A stretch of DNA of 64,000 nt from Christiangramia sp. OXR-203 (GCF_034372165.1 NZ_CP139698.1:2852001-2916000), one strand, 5' to 3'. Numbered from the stretch's first letter, positions 53,103 through 62,693 are shown. Numbers and translations are program-made. The notes: generated from the letters alone by a model not told the origin.

Positions 53103-53912
53103 CTATTTTACATTCAGGATCTGGCCAATGGAGATGTTATTTCCGTTCAGGCCGTTCCTTCTTTTAATATCTTCTACAGTAGTATCGTATTTTTTGGAGA
53201 TCGAATACAAGGTATCTCCTTTTTGTACCACATGACTTTCGTTCGTGGTTTTAGGTTGTGCAGCATAGCTACGAGTAGATTTTCCGTTGACGTTTTCATC
53301 AAATTTATACAACTCGTAACGTTCAATAAGATCGATCAATTTGTCTGGATAACGCCTGTCTGTTGCATAACCGGCCTTTCTTAAACCTTTGGCCCAGCCT
53401 TCATAATCATTAGCATCCAGTTCAAAAAGTTCTGAATATCTACCTCGCCCTGAAAGGAACAGGCTATGATCTCTGTAAGAATATTTCGCGTGCTTATACT
53501 TTCTAAAACATTCTCCCTTTCTATCATCATCATGGTATACTTTTTCACCATTCCAATCGTGACATTTAATACCAAAATGATTATTGGCCTGTCTGGTCAA
53601 TTGCCCATTACCGGCACCAGATTCTAAAATTCCCTGGGCAAGCGTTATACTTGCAGGGATCTTATATAATTTCATTTCTTCCTGGGCAATATCAGAGTAA
53701 TCCCGAATGTAATCCTCTATCCGATAATGGTACGAATTGCGCGGCATTTCTTCCCGTACATCATCAACGATCTCTGCTGGGGAATTTTTATTCTCTTCCC
53801 GTCGATCACTTTTTACAACATCATCTTTCCTGGTATCCACCTTTTTACGACTTCCGCAGGAAGCAGCAAAAACGGCAACAATAAACAGCAGTAAAACTCT
53901 ATTCAATTTCAT
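53103..53912 (-). CDS. Glucosaminidase-LysM lipoprotein (peptidoglycan hydrolase)
   Basis: 269 residues. Lipoprotein signal ends FAASC. Residues ~70-195 are a glucosaminidase domain of the FlgJ/Lyz_2 kind: PASITLAQGILESGAGNGQL with the catalytic Glu, NNHFGIKC, CFRKYKHAKYSYRDHSLFL, then GYATDRRYPDKLIDLIE. Residues ~225-269 are one LysM cell-wall-binding module (HVVQKGDTLYSISKKYDTT). It likely cuts peptidoglycan during growth. It overlaps the upstream enzyme gene by 4 bases (ATGA), so the two are translated together. Confidence 0.93.
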   Translation of the reverse strand: MKLNRVLLLFIVAVFAASCGSRKKVDTRKDDVVKSDRREENKNSPAEIVDDVREEMPRNSYHYRIEDYIRDYSDIAQEEMKLYKIPASITLAQGILESGAGNGQLTRQANNHFGIKCHDWNGEKVYHDDDRKGECFRKYKHAKYSYRDHSLFLSGRGRYSELFELDANDYEGWAKGLRKAGYATDRRYPDKLIDLIERYELYKFDENVNGKSTRSYAAQPKTTNESHVVQKGDTLYSISKKYDTTVEDIKRRNGLNGNNISIGQILNVK

Positions 53913-54844
53913 AGTTCGGTTATAATTTGTGGCTGCGCTTTTTTTCTCAATCTCTCGTTCATTCCGGCTATTCCCTGCAGGCCTCCGGTATGAATTGCCA
54001 AGATCTTTGAACCCTTCGGAAAGTAATTTTTCTGCGCGAGTTCAAAAATACCAAAAAGTAATTTCCCTGTATAAACCGGATCGAGTTTGATTTGGCTTTT
54101 TCTGAAAAAATCATTCATAAACTGAATTAATTCTGCAGAAGTCTTTGCATATCCACCAAAATGATAATTAGTATTGATGGACCAGTTCGTATTGGTAGTC
54201 ATTCTCTCAATTTCTTCGGAAAGATGTTCAGATTTGAGAGCTGAAAAACCCAGTATATTTTGGTGAGTGAAAGAAGCATTAATAATCCCTGCCATAGTTC
54301 CTCCAGTTCCTACTGAAGTACATATATAATCATATTCACTATCGGCTTCAGAAAGAATTTCTTCACAACCTTTGATCGCCAGTTCACTTGTTCCACCTTC
54401 AGGAATGATCATCGCATCGGGAAATTGAGATTGCAATTGCTTCAGAAATGCTTCAGATTCTTTGTCCCGATATTCTTCCCTGCTTATAAATTTCAGCTTC
54501 ATTCCGCAGGAATCTGCATACTTCAATGTTGGACTCCATTTTTCTTTCTGAAATTCCAGTTCATCTCCTCTTATAAAACCAATAGTTGAGATACCTTCCA
54601 GTTTTCCGGCTGCTGCCGTGGCTGCGATATGATTACTATGAGCACCGCCAAAAGTTAGCAAGCAATTCTTTTTCAATTCTGAAGCTTTCAATACGGAATA
54701 CTTCAGTTTTCTAAATTTGTTCCCGGAAACTTCAGGATGCAAAAGATCTTCACGCTTAATATGTAGGGTCACTGAATTTGAAAATTCAGCAATAAATTGA
54801 TTTTCAGAAACAAAAACTTCCGAAGTCTGAAAAATGGAACTCAT
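53909..54844 (-). CDS. ACC deaminase / D-cysteine desulfhydrase-like PLP enzyme
   Basis: 311 residues. Fold-type II PLP family: LHPEVSGNKFRKLKYSVL with the PLP lysine, LLTFGGAHSNHIAATAAAGK for substrate and phosphate contact, SVGTGGTMAG glycine loop and ILAIHTGGLQGI. True ACC deaminases and D-cysteine desulfhydrases are not separable by eye, and many bacterial members act on D-cysteine or other D-amino acids. It is 4-base overlapped with the glucosaminidase gene. Confidence 0.9.
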   Translation of the reverse strand: MSSIFQTSEVFVSENQFIAEFSNSVTLHIKREDLLHPEVSGNKFRKLKYSVLKASELKKNCLLTFGGAHSNHIAATAAAGKLEGISTIGFIRGDELEFQKEKWSPTLKYADSCGMKLKFISREEYRDKESEAFLKQLQSQFPDAMIIPEGGTSELAIKGCEEILSEADSEYDYICTSVGTGGTMAGIINASFTHQNILGFSALKSEHLSEEIERMTTNTNWSINTNYHFGGYAKTSAELIQFMNDFFRKSQIKLDPVYTGKLLFGIFELAQKNYFPKGSKILAIHTGGLQGIAGMNERLRKKAQPQIITEL

Positions 54845-54906
54845 AATTGCAAAAATAATGCATCTACTTTAGAAGAAAGAATAAGCAATGAAATTCTATA
54901 AGCTTA

Positions 54907-55233
54907 CTACATATAGTTCATAAACGCCCAGAACGAACGTTTTTTAAGGTAATTGAGATCGGTTTCACGCCTGTAGGCCTCTTTTTCGAAACTAATATTT
55001 CTATAAGCCTGCATCCCATCCTTAAGTGAAGCATATCGTATAAAAAATTCCAGCGCATACCATACATAGAAGAAGATGACGAGCAATTCAATTTGCTGCC
55101 GGAGGTGAATACGCTCATGATTGATAAAATATTTATCTTTTTTGAGATGAATATTCTCGAGTATTACAAAAGGCCAGAGGCTAATACCTTTGAATCTCCC
55201 TGATAACAGCCTTCTGTTCACGATCAAAATCAT
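54907..55233 (-). CDS. Small membrane protein with HExxH zinc motif
   Basis: 108 residues. INHERIHLRQQIE (about 38-50) holds HExxH, the zinc-peptidase motif, followed at once by a membrane segment LLVIFFYVWYALEFFI and by AYRNISFEKEAYRRETDLNYL. The last part carries a Glu that could be a third ligand. This resembles a minimal M48/M56-like peptidase, but at this length it could be inactive or a chaperone. It lies divergent to the DUF5522 gene with 32 bases between starts. Confidence 0.75.
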   Translation of the reverse strand: MILIVNRRLLSGRFKGISLWPFVILENIHLKKDKYFINHERIHLRQQIELLVIFFYVWYALEFFIRYASLKDGMQAYRNISFEKEAYRRETDLNYLKKRSFWAFMNYM

Positions 55234-55265
55234 GGAATGAATATAAGAAATTGTATTTTAGCGCT

Positions 55266-55436
55266 ATGAATTTTCAGAGAAAAAGAATCCCACTCGAGGA
55301 CGGAGACTATTACCTGACCCCGGAAGGATACCGCTGTTTTACTGAAAAATATCACTTAAAACGTGGTTATTGTTGCGAAAGTGGTTGTCGTCATTGTCCC
55401 TATGGATATAATAGCAAAACAAATAAGCAGGAGTAA
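55266..55436 (+). CDS. DUF5522 small Cys-rich protein
   Basis: 56 residues from the ATG at 55266; a TTG at 55251 is less likely. DUF5522 pattern: GDYYLTPEGYRCFTEKYHLK and RGYCCESGCRHCPYG. Five cysteines, of which four cluster as CC-x3-C-x2-C; this looks like a metal or cofactor site. No function known. Divergent from the HExxH gene, so they share a control region. Confidence 0.82.
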   Translation: MNFQRKRIPLEDGDYYLTPEGYRCFTEKYHLKRGYCCESGCRHCPYGYNSKTNKQE

Positions 55437-55437
55437 T

Positions 55438-55549
55438 TTATCTGGTATTCTCAATTGGCTCTTAAGCTTCAATCGCCTTCTAATCAATCCTTCGGCACGA
55501 TATTTGAGACTTTTAGAAGACTGAAGAATCTGAAATTATCTGGTATTCT
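55438..55549. repeat. 14-base direct repeat pair
   Basis: TTATCTGGTATTCT occurs at 55438-55451 and 55536-55549, 98 bases apart, in the gap before the DUF4136 gene. Could be chance or a remnant of duplication. Confidence 0.3.
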
Positions 55550-55605
55550 TACTGGAAATCTCATGTACTTCTTCAGTTAACAACGAACAACTTAAATTCT
55601 AACCT

Positions 55606-56148
55606 ATGAGATTTTTAAAAATTACTCCTCTAGTGCTGCTACTGGCACTAATCTTTAGCTCGTGTAGTAGTGTGCGTGTGGCATCAGATTACGATCGGGA
55701 AGCCGATTTTAATCAGTACAAATCCTTCGCATTTTTCAAACCAGGAATAGATAAAGCCGATATATCTGATCTTGACAAGAAAAGAATTCTAAGAGCCATC
55801 GAGAATGAGATGCAAAAGAATGGTTTCACAAAATCTGAAAACCCGGATCTTCTAGTGAGCATCTTTACAAAAACTAACGAGAACATCAATATTTACCAGA
55901 ATAACTTTGCTGGTTGGGGCTATGGATGGGGATGGAACCCGTGGTACTGGGGAAGCGGATTCAATACCGTTAACAGAACCAGTGAAGGAACGCTTTATAT
56001 AGACCTTATCGATTCTGAAAATAAAGAATTAGTGTGGCAGGGAATGGGAACTGCAGCATTGGCCCGGGAAGTAAATAAAAAGCAGGAACGTATCAATGAG
56101 ATCGTTGCCAAGATCATGGAAAAATATCCTCCCGGAATGGAGAAATAG
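55606..56148 (+). CDS. DUF4136 lipoprotein
   Basis: 180 residues. Lipoprotein signal ends LIFSSC. Then SVRVASDYDREADFNQYKS, the DUF4136 opening, DLLVSIFTKTNENI, a glycine/tryptophan-rich turn (GWGYGWGWNPWYWGSG) and DLIDSENKELVWQGMG. The family is a common bacterial lipoprotein of unknown function; the fold is probably a mixed alpha/beta sandwich. Terminator directly after it. Confidence 0.9.
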   Translation: MRFLKITPLVLLLALIFSSCSSVRVASDYDREADFNQYKSFAFFKPGIDKADISDLDKKRILRAIENEMQKNGFTKSENPDLLVSIFTKTNENINIYQNNFAGWGYGWGWNPWYWGSGFNTVNRTSEGTLYIDLIDSENKELVWQGMGTAALAREVNKKQERINEIVAKIMEKYPPGMEK

Positions 56149-56157
56149 AAAATAGTA

Positions 56158-56178
56158 AAGCCCCGATTCGGGGCTTTT
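56158..56178 (+). terminator. Intrinsic terminator of the DUF4136 gene
   Basis: AAAGCCCCG (56158-56166), loop ATT, CGGGGCTTT (56170-56178) then T tract. It lies 10 bases past the stop. Confidence 0.85.
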
Positions 56179-56262
56179 TTTACGGCTAATGCCTACGTGG
56201 ATTACACAAATTTTATATCAAATTTCGTACTTTTAACGCAAACGTTTTAGTAAAGGAAGATC

Positions 56263-58020
56263 ATGCTCGATAATATTCAATCTAACGAAATTCTGGACAG
56301 GTTACCTGCCCATCTTCAGCAATATATAAAGCCACAAAATTATGAGGATTATACCCCTATTAATCAGGCGGTTTGGCGATATGTGATGCGTAAGAATGTG
56401 GATTACCTGAGTAAGGTTGCCCATAGATCCTATCTTGACGGACTCAAGAAAACAGGGATTTCCATAGACAGTATTCCGAATATGTATGGAATGAACAGAA
56501 TCCTTGAGGAAATAGGCTGGGCGGCAGTTGCTGTAGATGGTTTTATTCCTCCAGCAGCTTTTATGGAATTTCAGGCCTACAATGTTCTAGTGATTGCCAG
56601 TGATATTCGCCAGCTCGAACATCTTGAGTATACCCCAGCGCCAGATATTATTCATGAAGGTGCAGGACATGCGCCCATCATTGCCAATCCCGAATATGCT
56701 GAATACCTGAGAAGGTTTGGTGAAATTGGATGTAAAGCAATCTCCAGCTCTCATGATTTTGAAGTTTACGAAGCTATTCGTGAATTATCGATCTTAAAGG
56801 AAGCTGAAAACACTTCCGAAGAAGAGATCATCGCTGTTGAAAAACGAGTGGAGGATCTTCAGAATAAAAAGGTGAATCCCAGCGAAATGTCGCAGATTAG
56901 AAATTTACACTGGTGGACGGTGGAATACGGTTTGATTGGCACTCCTGAAGATCCTAAGATCTATGGGGCAGGCTTGCTTTCCTCTATTGGAGAAAGTAAA
57001 TCCTGTATGACCAGTAAAGTAAAGAAGATTCCTTACACTATCGATGCTGCAAAACAGGAGTTTGATATCACTAAACCTCAACCACAACTCTATGTGACTC
57101 CGGACTTTGCGCATCTTAGCCTGGTATTAGAAGAGTTTGCGAATAAGATGGCGCTTAGACGTGGTGGACTTGAAGGAATAAAAAAATTAATTGATTCTAA
57201 AAATCTTGGAACTATAGAGTTTACGACCGGCATCCAGGTATCTGGGAATTTTAGCAGAGTTCTGGAACATGAAGATCGACCAATCTATATTCAAACCACC
57301 GGGAAAACAGCACTTTCTTACCGCGAAAAAGAGCTTGTTGGACATGGTACATCTTCTCACCCAGAAGGATTTGGATCTCCTATTGGAAAACTTAAAGGTA
57401 TCAATCTCGCTATTGAGGATATGAGTCCGCGTGATCTTAGGGCTTATGCGATCTACGAAGGCGAAAGAGTAAGTCTTGAATTTGAAGGCGGCATCAAGGT
57501 GGAAGGTTCGATCATTACAGGAACCAGGAATCTACAGGGCAAAATCATCATTATTAGTTTCGAGGATTGTACAGTTACTCATGGAGATGAAATTTTATTT
57601 CAACCAGATTGGGGACGATATGATATGGCGGTTGGAAAAGAGGTTATTTCTGCCTTCGCAGGACCTGCAGATCATTATTCTTTTGATCTTATAACACATA
57701 AACCAACCAGCACAACGATTAAAAGTCAACGAACACCTGAGCGTGAAGAACTGGAGTCCTTATATAAGTCGGTTTCGAACATTCGCCACGGGGAGAATAC
57801 AAAGTTCTCATTAAACGCTGCTTTTGATATTCTGAAAAAGCATCATAAAAATGATTGGTTACTGCCAATAGAGATATATGAACTTGCTGTTGATGTTGAT
57901 CAAAGTCTGGCAGATGATGTCAAAGCTTATCTTCTGGAACTTAAGAAGCGAAGACCTGAGATTTCTCATTTGATCGAGGATGGCATGGCAATGACCGAAA
58001 CAAAACTGGTTAGTCCTTAA
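56263..58020 (+). CDS. Aromatic amino acid hydroxylase with C-terminal extension
   Basis: 585 residues. Residues ~20-330 are a pterin-dependent phenylalanine-hydroxylase type domain. Iron ligands are H131 and H136 in HEGAGHAP and E221 in HWWTVEYGL, followed by YGAGLLSSIGES. Other family parts are also present. Bacterial phenylalanine hydroxylases are usually 260-300 residues; here about 250 more follow (~335-585), with beta-rich EGERVSLEFEGGIKVEGSI and a C-terminal helical part. I do not recognise that half. Substrate choice between Phe, Tyr and Trp is not decided. The stop overlaps that of the DUF4230 gene by 3 bases. Confidence 0.9.
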   Translation: MLDNIQSNEILDRLPAHLQQYIKPQNYEDYTPINQAVWRYVMRKNVDYLSKVAHRSYLDGLKKTGISIDSIPNMYGMNRILEEIGWAAVAVDGFIPPAAFMEFQAYNVLVIASDIRQLEHLEYTPAPDIIHEGAGHAPIIANPEYAEYLRRFGEIGCKAISSSHDFEVYEAIRELSILKEAENTSEEEIIAVEKRVEDLQNKKVNPSEMSQIRNLHWWTVEYGLIGTPEDPKIYGAGLLSSIGESKSCMTSKVKKIPYTIDAAKQEFDITKPQPQLYVTPDFAHLSLVLEEFANKMALRRGGLEGIKKLIDSKNLGTIEFTTGIQVSGNFSRVLEHEDRPIYIQTTGKTALSYREKELVGHGTSSHPEGFGSPIGKLKGINLAIEDMSPRDLRAYAIYEGERVSLEFEGGIKVEGSIITGTRNLQGKIIIISFEDCTVTHGDEILFQPDWGRYDMAVGKEVISAFAGPADHYSFDLITHKPTSTTIKSQRTPEREELESLYKSVSNIRHGENTKFSLNAAFDILKKHHKNDWLLPIEIYELAVDVDQSLADDVKAYLLELKKRRPEISHLIEDGMAMTETKLVSP

Positions 58021-58631
58021 AGTTTTATTCTTTCGAGCTTCTTATTATCTTCAATAACCTGGTCCTGGTATTCCAGTGACCATCCCATTGAGTTCGTTAG
58101 AATATAGATCTTTTGGAGCTCACTTATGAGTCGGTTTTTTGCATTGGTTTTAAGTCGGGATTTTTCGATCTTCTCTCGCAAACCCTTCTCTACCCTGGTT
58201 TTTATCTTATTGTAATCTTCAGCTTCGAATTGATTAAGATAATCCTGAGTGACATCATAGTATTTGATATTAGGGTTTATCTTGATTTCCTCCTGGGGGA
58301 TACTATGTATGATGACTCGTTTATTCTCTTCATCGATCTCGACATCAAGTTTACTTAAATCATAAGCTACGCTAACATCAGCATTTACGATAATCAAGGC
58401 TTTTTTCCTTGCTGAAAGTACATCGAAATAGAAGCTTTTCGAGTTCTTATAGGTGAACACTTGCGAGAAGGTTCCTTCAGTGACCACGAGCTTACCAACA
58501 TTCCTGATCTGTTCCTGGATAAGCGCAGTATGTTGCTGAAGACTTTCTTTCTCATCATTGCGTTCTTCCCAGTATAGATAACCAAATATACACAGGACAG
58601 CAAAAAGGATTACTATTAGAAAGTTCTTCAT
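58017..58631 (-). CDS. DUF4230 protein
   Basis: 204 residues with one N-terminal membrane anchor (MKNFLIVILFAVLCIFGYLYW). The outer part has the DUF4230 pattern: VGKLVVTEGTFSQVFTYK, ALIIVNADVSVAYDLSKL, VIIHSIPQEEIKINP and YYDVTQDYLNQFEAED, then a basic helix. The function is unknown; members are periplasm-facing. Convergent with the hydroxylase, sharing the last bases. Confidence 0.9.
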   Translation of the reverse strand: MKNFLIVILFAVLCIFGYLYWEERNDEKESLQQHTALIQEQIRNVGKLVVTEGTFSQVFTYKNSKSFYFDVLSARKKALIIVNADVSVAYDLSKLDVEIDEENKRVIIHSIPQEEIKINPNIKYYDVTQDYLNQFEAEDYNKIKTRVEKGLREKIEKSRLKTNAKNRLISELQKIYILTNSMGWSLEYQDQVIEDNKKLERIKL

Positions 58632-58949
58632 AAGCTAAGATCTATAAAAGAGCAAAGTATAAAAAATAGACTGGTGAAATTACGTGAAGAATACTAAAGA
58701 AAGTTAAAGTTGAGAAGTAAAAAAACAAAAGGACGGCCCCACCCGTCCTTTTGTAAACTCTAAAATCTACCCCAACAAATTTTAGAAAACAAGTTCTTAT
58801 AATTATCTGATTACTTGAGCAATGCTTAAATAATTTCCAGACGTGAACTATAACGAACCTGCCTTGTAAATTTACAAATAAATTAGAATTAAACGTTAAA
58901 ATTGGATTATCATAACTTGAAAAAGCGATAAACTCAATGACAGCGCAGC
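58632..58949. other. Intergenic region with one terminator
   Basis: 318 bases between two minus-strand genes. It holds the hairpin at 58725-58754 and the pairable CTAAAAT/ATTTTAG at about 58759-58785. No gene was seen. About 195 bases lie between the GSCFA gene stop and the terminator, so a 3-prime UTR or small RNA there is possible. Confidence 0.4.
58725..58754 (-). terminator. Strong hairpin terminator downstream of the GSCFA gene
   Basis: ACAAAAGGACGG (58725-58736) and CCGTCCTTTTGT (58743-58754), 12 base pairs with a 6-base loop. On the minus strand it is followed by TTTTTTTA. It lies about 195 bases past the GSCFA stop. Confidence 0.85.
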
Positions 58950-59900
58950 CTAAGAAAACGTTATTTGAGGGTGTTTTTGTTGAATTTCCCCGATTTTAGC
59001 TTGTAGTTTCGTAAGAAATTTCTTATGATGAAGTGAGTTTTCTGCTAGAGGTCGATGAGCAAGCGATTTCTGCACTTTGTCGATTTCAGTGTTTAATTGC
59101 TTCGTACTTTCATTAAAATAGGCTTCAGAAAACCTGTTCCAGATATAGCTAATTGCGACCTCACTGGGATGCAACATGTCATTAGCGTAGAATCGATAAT
59201 CTCGTAGTTCGTCCAGTAAAATTTCATAGGATGGGAAATAATAAGATTCCGAATCGACGTCAACCACTTCCTGTATAGAAGTATGCAAATGAGCTTTACT
59301 CTGCTGATTTTGCACTACTCCATCCTTCCAGTGTCTTACCGGTGAAAGCGTGTAAAGAATCTTTATATCATTATTGATCTCCCGCAGAGATTTACCAATT
59401 GTTTTTAAGGAATCTGTGATCTCATCGATGGAGGACAACTTTTTCTCAAATTCTTTCTGCGGAATCTTATGACAATTTGCAGCAACGTTGTCCAGGCTTT
59501 CGTGTTCATAACCCCAGGCTGTTCCCAGGCTCAACACTAAAACATCTGCCTCACGTATAAAATCATAGGATGCTTCCAGCGACTCGTTCAGATTTAGAAC
59601 ACATTCTTCGGCATTACTCCTATTCATCATAGAATGCGTTTCCAGACTTAAGTACTGGTCATTCTTCAGTAGTAGATCACTTTCTGCAAATAAGTTTCTG
59701 GAAGCTATACGCTTAAAGAGTCTTTCCATCGCAATAGGATGAAAGATAATTCCGAAGGGATTCTGTAAGACCGGGAACTTTGAATATTCAAGCTTACTAC
59801 CAATATTCTCCACGAAACAGGAACCCATTAACATGATCCTGGTTTTATGATCGATTTTCCAGGGAGACGGATCAACGGGCACAATAGTTCTAAACTGCAT
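58950..59900 (-). CDS. GSCFA domain protein
   Basis: 316 residues. The name-giving motif is MLMGSCFVENIGSKL at about 28-42, then NPFGIIFHP. Other marks: LVLSLGTAWGYE, TLSPVRHWKDG, YFPSYEILLDELRDYRFYANDMLHPS. The fold is that of SGNH/GDSL-type hydrolases: GSC is the nucleophile loop and DMLHP the Asp-His block. An esterase or acetyl-hydrolase acting on a polymer is likely but not shown. alaS is upstream on the same strand with its terminator between. Confidence 0.9.
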   Translation of the reverse strand: MQFRTIVPVDPSPWKIDHKTRIMLMGSCFVENIGSKLEYSKFPVLQNPFGIIFHPIAMERLFKRIASRNLFAESDLLLKNDQYLSLETHSMMNRSNAEECVLNLNESLEASYDFIREADVLVLSLGTAWGYEHESLDNVAANCHKIPQKEFEKKLSSIDEITDSLKTIGKSLREINNDIKILYTLSPVRHWKDGVVQNQQSKAHLHTSIQEVVDVDSESYYFPSYEILLDELRDYRFYANDMLHPSEVAISYIWNRFSEAYFNESTKQLNTEIDKVQKSLAHRPLAENSLHHKKFLTKLQAKIGEIQQKHPQITFS

Positions 59901-59915
59901 CTTATAAAAATAAAA

Positions 59916-59938
59916 AATCCCGACGAGAGGTCGGGATT
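59916..59938 (-). terminator. Intrinsic terminator of alaS
   Basis: AATCCCGAC (59916-59924) and GTCGGGATT (59930-59938) with a 5-base loop, followed on the minus strand by a run of T. It is 5 bases past the alaS stop. Confidence 0.88.
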
Positions 59939-59942
59939 CTTA

Positions 59943-62579
59943 CTATGTATTTAAGTAGTCTTTAGCATGCTGAAGGGCTTCGTCTATTCCTTCAGGTTTT
60001 TTACCTCCAGCAGTAGCAAAGAAAGCCTGGCCTCCTCCGCCTCCTTGAATATACTTGCCTAATTCGCGAACGATCTGCCCGGCATTTAGATCAGATTTTT
60101 CTACAAGCCCTTTAGAAATATAACAGGACAGAAGCGCTTTACCATTTTGCTCTGTTGCAAATAGTATATAAAGGTCATCGAACTCCTCGTCTAGCTGGTA
60201 TGCCAGATCTTTAATTCCATTTGCGTCCAGGTCTACCTTTTTTGCTAAAAAGTTGACCCCTTTAATATTTTCAACCTCAGATCTTAATTCAGTTTTAAGA
60301 GCTTTCGCTTTATCCCTTAAAAGACTCTCCACCTGTTTCTTAAGATCATTATTTTCCTCTTGAAGATTCTGGATCGCTTTCACAGGATCATTGGAATTTT
60401 TCAAACCATTTTTGATCTCGCTCAGCGTTGATGCCTGTTCCTGAAAATACTGCATGGCAGCCTCCCCGGTAATTGCCTCGATTCTACGAATTCCTGAAGC
60501 TACAGCGGCTTCCCCGGTAATTTTGAAATACCATATATCTGAAGTATGCGAAACATGCGTTCCTCCACAAAGTTCCATAGAATCACCAAATTTGATGGCT
60601 CTTACGGAATCACCGTATTTTTCTCCAAATAATGCAATAGCTCCCTGTTCAAGGGCAGACTCATAACTGGTATTACGCTGCTCTTCCAATTTTAAGTTCT
60701 CACGAATACGTGCATTTACAAAATTTTCAACCTTTTCGATCTCCTCTGGAGTAAGCTTACTAAAATGTGAAAAATCGAATCTTAAGTATCCTCCATTCAC
60801 CATAGAACCTTTCTGTTCTACATGAGTACCCAGTATACTTCTAAGAGCCTGATGCAACAAGTGAGTTGCCGTATGGTTCCCTGCAGTATTTGCACGCTCT
60901 CTATTATTTACAATTGCTTTGATCTCTGCCTCAGGATTGGCAGGTAATTTCTTAGTAAAGTGGATGATCAAATTATTTTCCTTTTTAGTGTCCACGACCT
61001 TGATCGCTTCACCATCTGCAGTCATCAACACTCCCTTGTCTCCAACCTGTCCTCCACCTTCCGGATAGAAAGGAGTTTGATCCAGTACAAGCTGGTACAT
61101 TTCTCCCTTTTTCTTAGAGTCTACTTTTCGATATCTCGAAATATATGCACTTGACTCAAGCTGATCATAACCTATGAAGGCTTGCTCATTTATCGCTTTG
61201 ATCTCGGTCCAGTCTCCTGCACTAACCTGTGTAGCCGCTCTTGATCTATCTTTCTGTTTTTTTAGTTCTGCTTCAAAACCCTTTTCATCCAGCTCATACC
61301 CATTCTCACGTAAAATGAGTCCGGTGAGATCGATTGGGAATCCAAAGGTATCATATAACTCAAATGCCTTCTCTCCGGAAATTGTTTTGGACTCCGAATT
61401 CTGCATTAGATTCTCCAGAAGTACTAATCCCTGATCTAGAGTTCTTAGAAACGACTGCTCTTCTTCCCTAATCACATTTTCGATAAGTGTTTGTTGAGAC
61501 GTCATTTCAGGAAAAGTAGCGCCCATCTGCTTGCTCAATACCGGCACCAGTTTATAGATAAAAGCCTCTTTGGTATCAAGAAAAGTAAAGCCGTAACGAA
61601 TTGCTCTTCTCAAGATTCTTCTTATCACGTAACCAGCTCCAGTGTTGCTAGGTAATTGCCCGTCTGCAATTGAAAATGATACCGCTCTAACGTGATCTGC
61701 AATCACACGCATAGCAATATTTTTGTGTTCTGAAGGGCCGTAAGTAGATTTAGTAATCTTCTCAATCTCATTAATTAGCGGAGTGAAAACATCTGTATCA
61801 TAGTTGGATTTCTTATCCTGTAATACCATACACAAACGTTCGAAGCCCATCCCGGTATCGATATGCCTGGCAGGAAGATCTTCCAAAGAGCCATTGGCTT
61901 TCCGATTATATTGCATAAAAACCAGGTTCCAGATCTCTACTACCTGAGGATGATCCATGTTTACAAGATCTCTTCCAGCAGTTTTAGCTTTCTCTTCTTC
62001 AGATCTTATATCGATATGAATTTCAGAACAAGGACCACACGGCCCCTGGTCTCCCATTTCCCAGAAATTATCTTTTTTATTTCCGAAGATGATACGCTCC
62101 TCTGGAACTATCTTTTTCCAAAGTTCCAGTGCTTCAGTATCCAGACCCAGTTGATCTGCATCTTCACTACCTTCAAAAACTGAAACATATAGCATTTCAG
62201 GATCTATCTTATAAACCTCTGTAAGCAGTTCCCATGCCCAGTTGATCGCCTCCTTTTTAAAGTAGTCACCAAAACTCCAGTTACCCAGCATCTCGAACAT
62301 AGTGTGATGATAAGTATCATGCCCTACTTCCTCCAGATCATTGTGCTTTCCACTTACCCGAAGACATTTTTGAGTATCGGTAAGCCTGCTGTTCTTAGGT
62401 TCTGAATTACCCAGGAAAAATTCTTTGAACTGGTTCATTCCCGCATTGGTGAACATAAGTGTTGGATCGTCCTTGATCACCATTGGCGCGGAGGGAACTA
62501 TACTATGAGCTTTTGATTTGAAAAATTCCAGAAATTGCTGGCGTATCTCCTGTGACTTCATTTGGCTAATTTGTTGCAA
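59943..62579 (-). CDS. alaS: Alanyl-tRNA synthetase
   Basis: 878 residues, the normal length. Charges tRNA-Ala with alanine and edits wrongly added serine. Marks: [14 protein letters not shown] (class II motif 1 area), [29 protein letters not shown] (motif 3), the editing-domain [12 protein letters not shown] with zinc-binding His, [13 protein letters not shown], and the C-terminal [15 protein letters not shown]. The leader region shows two hairpins. Confidence 0.97.
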   Translation of the reverse strand: MQQISQMKSQEIRQQFLEFFKSKAHSIVPSAPMVIKDDPTLMFTNAGMNQFKEFFLGNSEPKNSRLTDTQKCLRVSGKHNDLEEVGHDTYHHTMFEMLGNWSFGDYFKKEAINWAWELLTEVYKIDPEMLYVSVFEGSEDADQLGLDTEALELWKKIVPEERIIFGNKKDNFWEMGDQGPCGPCSEIHIDIRSEEEKAKTAGRDLVNMDHPQVVEIWNLVFMQYNRKANGSLEDLPARHIDTGMGFERLCMVLQDKKSNYDTDVFTPLINEIEKITKSTYGPSEHKNIAMRVIADHVRAVSFSIADGQLPSNTGAGYVIRRILRRAIRYGFTFLDTKEAFIYKLVPVLSKQMGATFPEMTSQQTLIENVIREEEQSFLRTLDQGLVLLENLMQNSESKTISGEKAFELYDTFGFPIDLTGLILRENGYELDEKGFEAELKKQKDRSRAATQVSAGDWTEIKAINEQAFIGYDQLESSAYISRYRKVDSKKKGEMYQLVLDQTPFYPEGGGQVGDKGVLMTADGEAIKVVDTKKENNLIIHFTKKLPANPEAEIKAIVNNRERANTAGNHTATHLLHQALRSILGTHVEQKGSMVNGGYLRFDFSHFSKLTPEEIEKVENFVNARIRENLKLEEQRNTSYESALEQGAIALFGEKYGDSVRAIKFGDSMELCGGTHVSHTSDIWYFKITGEAAVASGIRRIEAITGEAAMQYFQEQASTLSEIKNGLKNSNDPVKAIQNLQEENNDLKKQVESLLRDKAKALKTELRSEVENIKGVNFLAKKVDLDANGIKDLAYQLDEEFDDLYILFATEQNGKALLSCYISKGLVEKSDLNAGQIVRELGKYIQGGGGGQAFFATAGGKKPEGIDEALQHAKDYLNT

Positions 62580-62614
62580 ATTTCATTAAATTATGAAGAC
62601 GGCAAAACAATTCA

Positions 62615-62678
62615 TATATTTGTTCGTTTACCGTACGATATAACACGGTATTCGAGCCGTTTTCGAATGGCAAAAATA
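62615..62678. promoter_or_regulatory. Divergent promoters between alaS and M23 gene
   Basis: Plus-strand TATATTTG (62615-62622) for the M23 gene and minus-strand TATTTTTG (62671-62678) for alaS, both full TAnnTTTG matches. Between them lie two hairpins: ACCGT/ACGGT at about 62630-62649 and ATTCGA/TCGAAT at about 62650-62668. These would fall in the leader of either transcript and could regulate one or both genes. Confidence 0.5.
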
Positions 62679-62693
62679 GCATAATTTTAACTC

